Positions 1 through 12,500 of a stretch of 64,000 nucleotides of DNA are shown piece by piece. The translations under genes and the position numbers were made by a program. Source of the DNA: Papilionanthe hookeriana x Papilionanthe teres (Eukaryota; Streptophyta; Magnoliopsida; Asparagales; Orchidaceae); contig CM040423.1 of assembly GCA_022702705.1 (NCBI GenBank), positions 113,393,738 through 113,457,737 of the forward strand. Reading direction: 5' to 3'. Under the pieces are notes generated by a model. It did not search any database, was not told the origin of the DNA, and saw only the letters and a list, made by a program, of their open reading frames with translations. Position 1 is the stretch's first letter, and the number at the start of each line of letters is the position of its first letter.

Positions 1-1292
1 TCAAACTCACCCAATTCAACTCCAATTAACCCCAAATCTTTTCTAAACCTTCCCTAGCATCCCCACAAACAAAATGCTAACATGATTTGCCCAAAATTTA
101 GACCCAAACCCCACTCAAATTCAACCCAAAGCTAAAAGTCCCAATTTTGACCTAAGCCCAAACCTAACCCAAATAAGCCCAAACCCCAAAATAAAAAACC
201 CAACCAAAGTCAAAACCTCTTTGAAACAGTCCCATAAACATTTCTCAACATTAATGTTACATAAATTTCAACCCTAGCCCAACATTGGCCCAAGTTAGCC
301 TAATTTGACCTACATTGGCCCACTTACCAAATGAATCCAAATTCAAACCAATTCAATTCCAAATCACACCAAATTGACTTCGAACTATTCATGAAATCCC
401 TAAACCAATTGCAACATTTATTTGACATGGTCCTTCACAAAATTTTCACCCAAATGCCCTTCCTAAAATCAAAAAAACCCACTTCCCTAAACCATTTTAA
501 AAGCCCACCTTTACCAAATTTTAAAAGCCCAAACCCATCCTAAAGCCCACACTACAATCTCATCTCATCCTCACTCAATTAATATCACTCCCTAAGTGCT
601 AAATCCATCATGCAAATCAAACCAAATTGGTATTAGGCCAAATCCCATCAAATAACTCCAAAATATCCAAAATCCTTAAAAATCCATTTTTATGAAATTG
701 ACCAAACTTTTTCCAAGCCATAGACAAGCCATGAAGCCATGTATGAGCCACATGGAAGCCATGAAAGCCCTTTACATGTCACCATGCTATCTTGGGCAAA
801 TGGAGGGGGTCCTTTCCATATTCCCTTAAGGTGATTAACCATGTTCATGTCTCCCCTAAACCATGTTTAACCTTAATTGTACTTGGATGGTGACCCTTCC
901 CCACTAATCAAGCTGACCTAAACCACTTTCTCTTCAGCCCAAACTAGCCATGGGGAGGTGCACCTAGCCCAAAAGGATGGTTTGACCCAAACAAGCCAAA
1001 ATGGCCTCTCCCCCATACCATTTTAATCCAAACACTTTACACATGTCCAAGCCCAATTGCCTTCACCAACTTCAAGCCCTGGACCTCCTGACCCTGAGGG
1101 TGACTCATGCCTGCCGGCCAGCCACCTGGGCCGCCGGAGAACGCCATGGCCGAGACATGGGAAGGAGCCAAGCATTGAAATTCCACCTTGCTGAGTTGCC
1201 CCATGCCCAGTGGCCATTGCAGCTATTCTTCCCTTGCCAAGAGCAGCTCATCCCAGTCCCTAACTCCCCCAGGGAGGCCCTCCAGCCTCTCC

Positions 1293-1300
1293 TATTTAAA
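1293..1300 (+). promoter_or_regulatory. TATA box of giant LTR copy 1
   Basis: TATTTAAA lies in the GC-richer block of the LTR. The same box is found at the equivalent place in the other three copies and is followed by the conserved ctcggcc motif. It is the likely U3/R promoter. Confidence 0.6.
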
Positions 1301-1720
1301 CACCACCTCTCTCGGCCATGGAAGAGGTGTTGAACCAACCTTAAGGAAACTCTGCCAAAATCATTCCAGACCACTCTCCACACATAGAGCACTTGATTCC
1401 CACCTGGATTCCGGCCTCGATTCCCTCCGAGTGAGCTCGATTTTGAGTTCAAATCTCGACGACAAAACCGGGACACTTCTTCACGGTGGAGCAATCCACA
1501 AATTAATTGGTCCTACACCTTCACCGGACCAAGAGAAGAAGTTTACCAGCAAAAGCCCCTCACCGGAGCTAGCCATTGCTTCCGGCCTCCAAGCTTTGTG
1601 ATCGGGCTTGGTCGAAATCTTACTAGACAATTCACCGGACCAAGGGACTTTATCCGGAGCTTGCTTGGACCCAATCGAAGGTGACACAACTCTCGGATCG
1701 AAGCTTCACTTCTCTGAGCA

Positions 1721-1728
1721 AAGGTATG
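1721..1728 (+). other. Candidate 5' splice site, giant LTR copy 1
   Basis: AAGGTATG fits a plant donor (AAG|GTATG). It lies 424 bp downstream of the TATA box, and the spacing is 423-425 bp in all four copies. Splicing itself is inferred. Confidence 0.35.
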
Positions 1729-1799
1729 GACTCACTCTTCTTCCCGAGCTTACAGAGATTCTCCATTTAATTTGAGCCAATTTAAATACATGTTTACCG

Positions 1800-1834
1800 T
1801 ATGGATGTGTTCGTCTCCTCAAGACGAATCCATA
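1800..1834 (+). other. Conserved stem-loop, giant LTR copy 1
   Basis: TATGGA and TTCGTCT pair with AGACGAA and TCCATA across a short loop, with a small bulge on the 5' arm. The hairpin is kept in all four giant LTR copies. Confidence 0.6.
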
Positions 1835-3879
1835 GAACATAAGAACACAAAAATCCGTTGAGAATCGAGTGAGAAATTAGGGTTAGAAGGCTGACGGTCA
1901 CGGGAGCACACCAATCGTAGACGATGACCAGGAGCCGTCGGATCGAGCGTGTATCGAGCAGACGGCCAGGATCGCGCCGGACGGAGCAACGGAACATGAA
2001 CCGCGGGGCCCTGGAGCGCTGAGTCGGATGGTGGCGCCGAATCAGAAGACGATAAGCGGCGCTTCGGAGATGCCTAGGTTGAGTTGGCGCCGCGTGGATA
2101 AGTAAGAAATTAGGGTATTTTCCTATTTATTTAATTCCCTAAACTTCAAAAATGCATAACTTTGTGTAGGAAAATCAGAAAAATAAAATAAAAATACCTC
2201 TTGCTCAGTGAACAGAGGAGAATAATGTGGAAAAGAAATCATTCAATTTCATTGAGTATTTAATTTTTAATAATTTATTTACTCTCTGCACATTTTCAAT
2301 TCTCCATGCATGTATACAATTCACCATGGCATGAGACCATAAGGCTTTTGAAGCCTCTGAATTTGGGAACATTCCCTGAATTTTCCAAAGTCAGAGGCCA
2401 TCCCTATGAAGAATTATTGATTTTTCAATTCTAGGTTGCTAGTTTATGTATTTTAATTCCAATAATTAGCATATTGTGAAATAAATTCTAGGAAAATTTA
2501 GTGATGTTTATTATGACCAGAGGACCCTAGGAAAAATAGGTTTTGAGTTAATTCACTTGTAGTAACCCTAATTGGCTTAAACACCCAAAATGGAGATTTA
2601 ATTAATTAGAGCTAATCACACATCAAATTGACTTGAAATTAATTATCCACTGACCTTTAAGATTAGAGGAACCCACCATAAAAGTTTGAAGTCAATTGGA
2701 CTTGGTTAGCCTTATCAAATGGGTTGATTAAGCCATTTAGCCAAAATTAAACTTAAAAAATTCACAACTTTCAAAATACTTTTCAAAAATTCACCAAATT
2801 GGTTTTGGAGCCTCTCTGATGTCAGGCGAATTTAAAAAAATTAAAATTACAATTTTCTAAAAAAGTTGATTTTTTGCATTATTTTAATATTTTTGATAAT
2901 TAAAAAATAATAAAAATCACAAAAATAATAAAATTCACCAAAATGTCACATTTTGAATTTTAATCACTTAGGAACAAATCCCATATTTTTCTTAGGTCTC
3001 TATGATGAGATATTAAATTTTAAAGCCCTAGGGTAATTTTAAATTTAAAAAAATATATATTTTCTAGCATTTCCACTAAAATAATTATAATAAATCAAAG
3101 AAAAATAAGAAAATTATAAAAATTAGTTCTCTGATTTCCTTGATATCAGAGAGATTTTTGAAAAATATAAAATTCATTTTTTCAGCCTTTATTTTATTTT
3201 TAAATTAATTAATACTCCAAAACTCAAAATAATTATAATAAAAAGAATATAATTCAAAAAGTCACCAAAATTGGTCCAAGTGGTTCTCTGGTCATTAGGA
3301 ATGTCCCATAATTTTCTTAAGGACAGAAACTTTCCCTTGGTCATGTTATTGAAATTCCCTTGGAAATCCCTATTTTCTACAAAAAAATAATTACATAAAT
3401 AAATTAAATACAGAAAAATCACATTTTCTCCTCTAACGTCTTTATTGACATATGAGTGAAGTCACATAAAAATTTTAAATTCATTTGAGTTCAATTTAGT
3501 GAGTTATGAAATTATTAAGCTTGAAGGGCAAAATGGTAATTAAAATTTTTAACCCTTAATTAAAACTTTAGGCTTAATAAAATGAAAGAGTAAAATATTT
3601 GATCCTAACCTGATTTGGATGATTAAAATTTAAATAATTAAAGGGTAGAAACCTACTAAACAATTTAAAAATAATTAAAATAAACCTTAATTAAATAGTT
3701 AATTAAATTTGAAAGAATAATAAAAAAATTGGAATTATTAAAATAGGGATGTTATTAGGAAGAGATTTGTTCTTTAATTTAAGAATCCCTAAATTAATCA
3801 CTTCAATAATATTTAATTCCTAATTAAAATGATAATCCGAATTGAAAATTTAAAATGCTAAAAGACTTAATCATTAAAT

Positions 3880-4340
3880 TAAATTAAAATTAAAATTATT
3901 TAAATTAAATCCTTTTAAAATTTCAATTAAATTAATACTTTAACAATTAAAATTAAATTATCTTTAAAACATAAAAAAATAAAATATTAAATTAAAATTA
4001 AAAATTAAATTAAAATTAAATTTAAATTAAATTAAACTAAATTAGATAAAATTAAATTAAAACATATTAAATTAAATCAAATTAAATCAAATTAAATTAA
4101 ATAAAATTAAATTAAATTAAGTTAAATTAAATTAAATTAAACTAAAATTAAATTAAATTAAATCACATTAAATTAAATTAAATTAAATTAAAACATATTA
4201 AATTAATTTAATTTAAATTAAATTAACATAAAACCAAGTTAAAATTAAAATTAAATTAAATTAAATAAATCAAATTAAAATTAAAATTAAACTAGAATAA
4301 ACCAAACTAAAATTAAATTAAATTAAATTGAATTAAAAAT
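3880..4340. repeat. (AAATT)n low-complexity tract, copy 1
   Basis: A long imperfect pentanucleotide array of aaatt/taaat units. The equivalent tract in copies 2 and 4 differs in length and phase, and in copy 3 it is nearly absent. It lies inside the AT-rich part of the LTR. Confidence 0.8.
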
Positions 4341-6438
4341 AACATCACCTAAGACAAAGAATTCAAAAATAAATCTAAAACAACTTGAACACTTATCCAA
4401 ACTTAAACCCATTAATTGAAATTAAATTAAATCATAAACCATTTGAGCATCAATTTGCCCTCGAAAGCTTTTGTTGTCATAACTCCTAAACAGAACGTTA
4501 AGTGAAGTGTTACTTCACTCATAGGATATTCAAAAGTCCTAGTTCGCTGAGCAAGATAACAAAACTTGAACTCCCAGACGATTAATTCATTTATATAATT
4601 AAATTCTCTTGGACTTAAACTAATCCTAGAAATATTGAAAAGATGTTTAAGATTCGTCTTAAGCACTTCCTCGATATGATAGATATTTATAAGAACAATT
4701 GAACTTAATTGTTCTTTGATGAAGAAAATCGTCTTCAAATCCAAAATACAAGAACCTAGACGTCATAGGAGGTGACTAGCTATAGGATTAGGAACTTGGT
4801 AGAAAACCATATCCCTTAGCTTTACCTAGGAACTTGCTTTAAATGCTTAAATATTCTAATTGTGTTTTAAGTGCAGCTTGGAATGACGGGAAGACCCTCC
4901 AGGTACGCTTTTATTTTTTTATTGCAATTTATTTAATCGCATCGCACTTACCATTCTTGCATGATAAACAACTGTTGCATGAAAACCAAAACGTTTAGGG
5001 TAGTCCCTGAAACTGAAACCAAAACTAAATTAAAAGACATTACAAGATAAAATTCACCGCCACAACATTTCAAAATATAAAGAACAACTCAAAATTTAAT
5101 CACAAAGAGAACAACAAAATTACAATTACAACTAAATTAAAAAGTCTTGTTGGATGATCGGGAATACCTCGGATGATGTAACCTACGTGTTGCTAACGGG
5201 ATTTCCCATGGTCTAAATGAAAGTGTGGAACTCATTCAGTTAAGTTTAGCAAATTCATCTGGACTAAGTGAATCCGATAAAAATAACGATGCCGGAAGGA
5301 TGGAACCGTGGGATCTTAACCGGTGTTGTTATAATCAACTTTAAGATTTGTTTTAATTAAAACATAAAAACACTTGGAAACTAAGACTTTCTCTAAACCA
5401 GAACACTTCTCTTATCTCTTGATTTATGACTTCTAAAACTAAACCTCTGCAACAACAAGGAGCTTGGAGCACGGTGGGCAGCACGGCCATCTTCGTCAGC
5501 AAAACAACTCTACATCAGCTAAACATTCCTAGAATTAAATGACCAAGCCATAGGACTTCGAGGTAGTTTGCCTAGTGCAACATAAATCCTCAACTCTTCG
5601 TTAGGCATTTGCATGATCACGTCATGTAAATTAAGCCCTAACCGGTCTTAGGACTCCGAGGTGATCGTTCGGTACGACGTAAACCCTCACATCTTCGAGG
5701 CTGTTTGTATGATTTTATTATACAAATATAAGTCCAAACCAATTAAAATTGGCAAGATCAAAATATTAAATAAACATTAGGACTTTCCTAAATCCAAGCC
5801 AAACAATAGGATAGTCGGGAAATTACCGAAGTTCACTTCGAATCTGTGATTTCTCCTACCTTTCTTCCTCTGAATTCCTAAAATAAAATGCTCCAAATTT
5901 GATCCATTCCCTATTGAAACTTCAAAACTCAATCCCTTGAAAACTTAAACTTTGAAATTCTTGAAAGCGAACTACCGATTATTATCGAGAGTTTTCTTAG
6001 GTGATGCCCGTCACTTAAGATGTAATTAACTATAGGGGCTTGCCCTTATAGGGAACTTTAAGAACCCAGGTAATATAAACCCTGTTTAATGTTTTCATAT
6101 TAGGCAGGGGAACTTGTCGGCTTATAAAATTGGTTCGCAGACCAAACGGATGTCACAAACCTTTCTAGTTTATTTAATCGAGCCCCATTATCAAGCAGTG
6201 TGTCTATTCTCCGGGATAGGTATACAGTTTGTGGTGCGATGCTCATTTATATAAACTATTCGGGATGTGAGATCAGTTTGATTTTATATAATAAAAATTT
6301 CAAATTTAAAATTATTTTCAAAATCAAATACTACTTTTCAAATTATTTATTTAAATTAAATTAAAAAATTTGCCGACAAATTCTGTAGGCGACCCCCCTT
6401 TTCAAAATACAAAACACAAACCTAAAAATATGCCGACA

Positions 6439-6905
6439 TCTTACTTAGGGAAAAGAATCATCTATGCTCCTATTTGGCACAATAAAATAGATAATTATTC
6501 CATATCAATCCACACATGATTTTCTCATTGCAAGAGGAAAGATACTTTTCTCATATATTAAAAACCTTTCAAATACTTAATTTAGTGTGTTTGTTAGTTA
6601 ATCTTGTTCTTAAAGTTGTTAAAAGTAATCATAGTTAGTTAATGGTAATTTTTTCGTTGTTTTTATTGCTTCCTGCATAGTACTAGTAAGTAGTAAACTT
6701 TAACTTCAGTGCTTATTACACGTTGTGTAAACGCTTTCTTAAAACTTCATATTTCCCTGTGGAATCGTTAACCAGGACCCCATTAGAGCCCTGTATTACT
6801 TGATATGATACGTATACATGCGTTGAATGCTTGAACTTAACAGAATTATTATAAATCTATAAATCTGAGTTCATAAATTCATACAAATTATAATGTTGAG
6901 CATCA
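6439..6905 (+). mobile_element. Element A 5' LTR, 3' portion
   Basis: It aligns with 48717-49191 of the 3' LTR of A and ends in gcatca. It starts immediately after giant LTR copy 1 with the presumed TSD tctta. Confidence 0.8.
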
Positions 6906-6932
6906 AGTTTTTGCCGTCGTTACGAGGGAAAG
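6906..6932 (+). other. Primer binding site of element A (degenerate tRNA-Asp type)
   Basis: The bases after the LTR (agtttttgccgtcgttacga) are a decayed form of the TGGCGCCGTTGCCGGGGA site, complementary to the 3' end of plant tRNA-Asp and typical of Athila elements. Several positions are changed, so priming would be poor today. Confidence 0.65.
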
Positions 6933-7031
6933 TAACAGAGTTAAGAAAGAAAAAGTTAAGTAACGAAGTAAGTTTATTTTGTAGTGTGTAATTGTGTTTG
7001 TTTATTTTTATTATAGTATTTATGTTTGTTT

Positions 7032-8618
7032 ATGCGTATTAGCGGATCTATAGGTTTAGTGCCTTACGATTCGGAGTTAGAGCGTACTGTCAGAAAAATT
7101 AGAAAACAATAAAAATAAATTGAGAATCCTTGCAAAATGGTGAATATTCAAGATAATCAAAGAAATGAAATTAGAAATTTACCAAGACCTTTTAGAGATT
7201 ATGCTAACCCAACAGCAGATGAAATTCATATAACTATTCAAAATCCTGATGTTGCTGCTAATTCATTTGAATTTAAACCTACTATTTTCCAAATGGTACA
7301 AAATAATCAATTTGCTGGAACACCTAATGAGAATCCAAATTTACATCTTGTTAGTTTTTTAGAACTGTGTGCTACTTTTAAATATGATGGTGTGTCTAGT
7401 GACGCTGTCAGACTTAGACTTTTTCCTTTTTCATTAAGGGATAAGGCTAAGGCGTGGTTAAATTCGTTAGCACCTGGATCTATTAGAACTTGGGGAGAAT
7501 TATCTCAAAAGTTTCTATCAAAATATTTCCCTCCATCAAAGACTTCTAAACTAAGAAATGATATTACATCTTTTGTCAGTTCGAAGGAGAGTCAATATAT
7601 GAAGCTTGGGAGAGATTTAAAGATCTTCTTAGGAAGTGCCCACATCATGCTTTACCAGATTGGTTAATAATTCAAACATTTTATAATGGATTAATGGGAT
7701 CATTAAGATCTGTTATAGATGCTGCTGCTGTGGATCATTAATGTCAAAACCTTTTGATGAAGCATACGCATTAATTGAAGAAAAGGCTACAAATAATTTT
7801 CAGTGGCCCTCTGAATGGGTAAATCCTAAGAGAGTAGCTAGTGTTCATGATTCAGATATGATGAGTATGGTAGTTTCTCAAATTGCAGCCCTTTCAAAGA
7901 AAATAGATCAATATGGAATGAATTATTCTCAACCACCCCCTGTGTTAGAGGAAAATTCATTTGGGTAGATACATAATCTCAAACACCTTACGAGACCTTA
8001 AATGCTATTAATAGACCTAACAATCCTCATTTGAATTATGATAATCCTGATTGGAAGAATCACCCAAACTTCAATTGGAAAACTAATAATGTTAATGTTA
8101 ACCCGCATTGGGCTAACAAGTCTATGAATCCAATCGAAAATTCAAACAATCAAGGAAATTCTAATTTTAGACCATCTTATCCCCCTGGATTTAATAGTAA
8201 CTCACAATTTAAGGATAAGAAGTTGTCTACTGAAGTAATGATTCTGAATATGGGAAATCAATTACAAGCTCAAGGTGTTGCTATGAATAATTTTGAAAAT
8301 CAATTCAGACATATTTTCAGTACACTTAATAATAGACCTTCGGGAACACTTCCAAGTAATGTGGAGATCAATCCAAAAGATCAAAATAAGAAACAACTTA
8401 AGGCTATTCAATTAAGGAGTGGAAAAGAATTGGAAACTAGAGTGCAAAAAGAAGTTGAAATAGAAAAGGAGAAGGTGGAAATTGAAAAAGGTTCAAACAA
8501 GATTTATCCGGACCTAGATTATCCTCTTGAGCCAATGAAGATAACTGTTGAAAAATCACCACCTCTACTTCCTCAAAGATTAAAGAAACAAAACAGGGAT
8601 AACATATTTTGAATATTT
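7032..8618 (+). pseudogene. gag: Athila-type gag, element A (broken)
   Basis: This would encode the capsid-type structural protein of the retroelement particle. The likely start is the ATG at 7032, because the reading there (MRISG...LVPYDSELERTVRK) matches the gag start seen in B and D. Two in-frame stops separate it from the ATG at 7137. The 7137-7667 part carries the conserved retrotransposon gag core (ANSFE, RLRLFPFSLRDKAKAWLNSL, FLSKYFPPSKT). A frameshift near 7590 and another near 7735 pass the frame to 7741-7968 and then to 8031-8612, which has the Asn-rich segment and AIQLRSGKEL. The TGA at 8610 is a plain nonsense change, since the same frame continues into the next segment. It is not functional. 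Confidence 0.85.
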
Positions 8619-8871
8619 TTGGAGATCCTTAAGAAATTAACAATTAACATTCTTTTTGTTGAAGCATTAAAACAGATGCCTGACTATGATAAGTTTATGA
8701 AGGATATTTTGAGAAAAAAAAGAAAGTTTACAGATCATGAAACTGTTGTACTTAGCGGAGAGTGTAATGCAATTATTCAGAAGAAGCTTCCGAAAAAACT
8801 TAAAGATCCTGGTAGTTTCACTATTCCGTGTGCTATAGGTGAAAAATTTTTCGGAAAAGCTTTATGTGATC
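8619..8871 (+). pseudogene. Gag C-terminus and start of protease, element A (split by B)
   Basis: The frame continues from gag through LEILKKL and the KFMKDIL region into the retropepsin N-terminal strand GSFTIPCAIGEKFFGKALCDL. It stops at the active-site DLG motif because element B is inserted exactly there. The reading after 8872 is LTR of B and not protease. The other half of the protease resumes at 36763 with DLGVSINLIP. The TSD tgatc (8867-8871 and 36763-36767) proves the two halves were once joined. Confidence 0.85.
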
Positions 8872-9545
8872 TGATCCCCGATAAATATATGTGGACCAAA
8901 AACTTGACTCCTCACCAAATATATATCGAACCCAGAGGGAAAATTTAAAAATCTTTAAAGGAATCAGAAAATTATCTTTTTACTTTTTATGGCTTTTGAA
9001 AGTATGTCTTGATTTTGAAAAGTTTTGAAAGTTCATTTGTCTTTTGAAATTTCCTTAATAAAATGTTAAGCAATAAATTAAAATTATAATAATTAATAAC
9101 ACTGTATGTAAAACACTATTAACTAGAATATCTTTTTCTTTCCTTTTATGAAGTAGTAATAATTATTAAAGTATTGTTGTGGAAGTATATAAATTTGTTG
9201 TGACATATAGAAGCAAATGTGTTCTTTACCCTTACTTGGTTCTATAAAGAACATAGGTTAATTTGAATTTTTTATCATTTTGAACATGGTTAGGCAGGGA
9301 AGATACCAGATTCTCACTCTAGAGTTCCCTCGATTCCCACCAACTGGGGGCTAACTTCTCATAAAAAAACTCAAAACTTGAACCAAATTAGGGGGTTTTA
9401 GCTTCGTCACTCTAAAATCCTCTAATTTTACTCCCTTCCATAAAAATATCTTCTAACATTACATTAAATTATATGGACTACAATTCTTACCCATATAATT
9501 TCATGTGATTCTTACTAACTTTTATGAGACAATACCGCATTGGAT
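8872..9545 (-). mobile_element. Element B 3' LTR, distal part
   Basis: It aligns with 34957-35740 of the 5' LTR of B. It lacks about 115 bp present at about 34999-35113, removed between short ATAT repeats after insertion. It ends at the TSD tggat of the giant LTR. Confidence 0.85.
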
Positions 9546-12500
9546 TGTTGACCTCATTTTTGGTGAGGTCTAATCTCTCTCTCTCTCCTTAGTGCTTAGG
9601 ATCTAGCCATAGGTTTTCCCTTTGACTATCCTAGAGGACTAGAAATGGGACCCACCACTTAGAAATTCAAACACTTCTTGGCTCCCTTCAAACCCCACAA
9701 GTTTGATTATAAACCCCCAGGCCACTTGGAGGGTTAAGACCAATATGTGGAGGTTTATATGATGAGTTTCCTATAAGACTCTTTGGCCTTAGAATTACCC
9801 TGGGTGGCCTGCTTTGGTGAGGGTAAGCTTGCACACATCTCACTCCCACACACACATTCCAAACCCTAAAACTTCCTTTAACCAATTTGACTCCCTGACT
9901 CATGTAGGCAACTCATATGGATGGACCTCAACCCCTAGGCCCTTGGCTAAGAGGGTTAGGAACAACATATTGAGTGCCTAAAATGAGTCCTCTCATGGAT
10001 TTTGTGAGCTTAATATGGCTTCATGGCTCAACTAAAATGATTTCATTTCACTCACACTTGATCAATCTTCACTTTTCCAAAATTTCAATTTTTGACCTCG
10101 GGGACCCTAAACCCACCAAACCTATCAAATACCCTTAAAATTGTCCAAAATTTGCAAAATTGCCTAAATTACCCAAAATTCCTCAAAATCAGTCCTGAAC
10201 ACTTCCCCCACTCAAATTTATCATCCATGGCCAAATATACCAAAAATTCCAAAAATACCTCACAATACCCTCCAAATACCCAAAATACCCTTTTAACCCA
10301 AAAAATCCAAAAATTCAGAAAATTCCCAGAAAATTTCAGAAAATTCGAAATATTCCCAATTTCATTTTGTTTAACTACACCATAAGCCAATTTTATCAAT
10401 TTAGCCTACGTTTACCAAAACCTCCAATTTGGCCTATTTTTAACCTAAGTGGACCCAATGTCCCAACAAACCAACCCAATTGACCTCAATTTTTATCCAA
10501 TTCCATTCTAAACTTCAATTCAATATCTCTAATATCAATTTAAACCAAATCCAAAGCTAATTTTATCAAAATGTGGGTCTAATTCCAATTTGAAGCTTAA
10601 AGCCCAATTCTGGCCCATAACTTGAACTTAGCCCAAACCAACCCAACTTAACTCCAATTAGCCCCAAATCTATACCTAAGCCTTCCTAACATCCCCACAA
10701 ACAAAACACTAACTTGATTTGTCCCAAATTTGAACCCAAACTCCACTCAAATCTAACTTAAATAAAAAATCCCCAATTTGGCCTAAAGCCCACCATAAAT
10801 CCAAATAGGCCCAAATCCTGAAACCAAACCCATCCAAAGTTGAAAGCTCTTTGTTACACACCCATAAAAATTTCTCAACATTAATCTTACATCAAATACA
10901 ACATTAGCCCAACATTAGCCCAAGTTAGCCTAATTTACCCCCACTTTGACCCTATCACTAAGGAAGCCCAAATTAAATCCAATTCAACTCCAAATTATTT
11001 CAAATCTAATCCAAATCACTCATGACTGTTGACCTCATTTTTGATGAGGTCTTCTCTTCTTCTCTTTAGTACTTAGGATCTAGCCTTAGGCTTTTCCTTT
11101 GACTATCTTAGAGGATTAGAATTGGGACCCACCTTTTAGAAATTCAAACCACTTCTAAACTCCCTGCAAACTCCACAAACTTGACTGTAGACCCCTAATC
11201 ACCTAGAGGGTTGAAATCAAATGTGGAAGTTTAAAGGATGAGTTCCTATAGGACTCTTTGGCCTTAGGACTGCCCTGGGTGGCCTGGTCTGATGAAAGGC
11301 TTGACTTGCACACACACTACACCTACACACTACACTTTCACACACTTCCTAAAAACACACCCATACCCGACTTGACCTCCTGACTCATGTAGGTGATTCA
11401 CATGGATGGTCCTTAACCCCTAAGCCCTTGGCAAGAGGGTTAGGAACAACATAGTGAATGCCTCAAATGAGTCCCTTCATGGCTCATGTGGGCTTGATAT
11501 GGCTTCATGGCTCAACCAAAATGATTTTATTCCACTTACATCCACCCAATCTTCAATTTTCCAAATTTTCAATTTTTGACCCGGGACCCTACACCCGTTA
11601 ACCTACCTAAAGCACCGAATAGCCAGAATTTCTCAAAATATTCCAAATCACCCAAAATTCTCCAAAATCATTCCAAAAAATTTCCACATCACTCAAATTG
11701 ATCATCCATACCCAAAAATATCAAAAATTACAAAAATACCTCCCAATACCCTCCAAATACCCAAAATACCCCTCCTAGCCAAAAAATCCAAAAATTCAGA
11801 AAATTCTCAGAAAATTCCAGAAAATCTCAAATATTCCCAATTTCATTTTGTTCAACTACACCATGGGCCAATTTTGTCAATTTACCCTACTTTTATCAAA
11901 ACCCCCAATTTGACCCATTTTAACCCAAAGTAAACCCAATGTCAAACCTAACCTACCCAATTGACCTAAATTCTGGTCCAATTCAATTCTAAACTTCAAT
12001 TCAACATCCCCAATACCAATCTAGACCAAATCCAAGCTTAATTTGATTGACATTTGGATCCAATTTCACTTTTGGCCTTAAAACCCAATTTGGACCCATG
12101 ACCCAAACTTAACCCAAACTCACCCAATTCAACTCCAATTAACCCCAAATCTTTTCTAAACCTTCCTTAACATCCCCATAAACAAAACACTAACATGATT
12201 TGCCCAAGATTTTTATCCAAACCCCACTCAAATTCAACCCAAAGCTAAAAGACCCATTTTTGACCTAAACCCAAACCTAGCCCAAATGAGCCCAAATCCC
12301 AAAATCAAAACTAACCAAAGCCAAAACCTCTTTTAAACACTCCCATAAACATTTCCCAACATTAATTTTACATCAATTTCAACTCTAGCCCAACATTAGC
12401 CCAAGTTAGCCCAATTTGACCTACATAGGCCCACTTACCAATTAAACCCAAATTCAAACCAATTCAAGTCCAAATCACACCAAATTGACTCCAAACCACT

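Larger units (their letters stand above)
1..6438 (+). mobile_element. Giant LTR, copy 1 (5' end outside window)
   Basis: This is the 3' six-sevenths of a giant LTR. Base 1 aligns with about base 12117 of the intact copy at 11027-18404 and the two stay collinear to the shared end tgccgaca at 6431-6438. The order is a G-poor CA/T-rich U3 (1-1000), a GC-richer block with TATA box (1080-2100), a long AT-rich stretch, an AATTA-type tract, and a structured U5. It is inserted in the 5' LTR of element A: the bases after it (tcttacttag) match the uninterrupted 3' LTR at 48717. The left TSD lies outside the window, so a solo LTR cannot be told from the 3' LTR of a longer element. No protein-coding gene is supported inside. 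Confidence 0.85.

Noticed and set aside
331..543. 70-codon ORF in the G-poor U3
   Set aside because: Pro/Asn/Ser low-complexity translation of the CCAAAT-like repeat text, not conserved as a frame in other copies.
1105..1601. ORFs of 110-137 codons on both strands in the GC-richer block of the giant LTR (also 13305-13883, 19134-19765 and 57119-57588)
   Set aside because: They overlap on opposite strands, frames and lengths are not kept between copies, and no domain is visible. GC-richer composition explains them.
3880..4340. CRISPR-like or satellite centromere array
   Set aside because: The units are 5-bp imperfect AATTA words inside an LTR, with no spacers and no 150-180-bp monomer.
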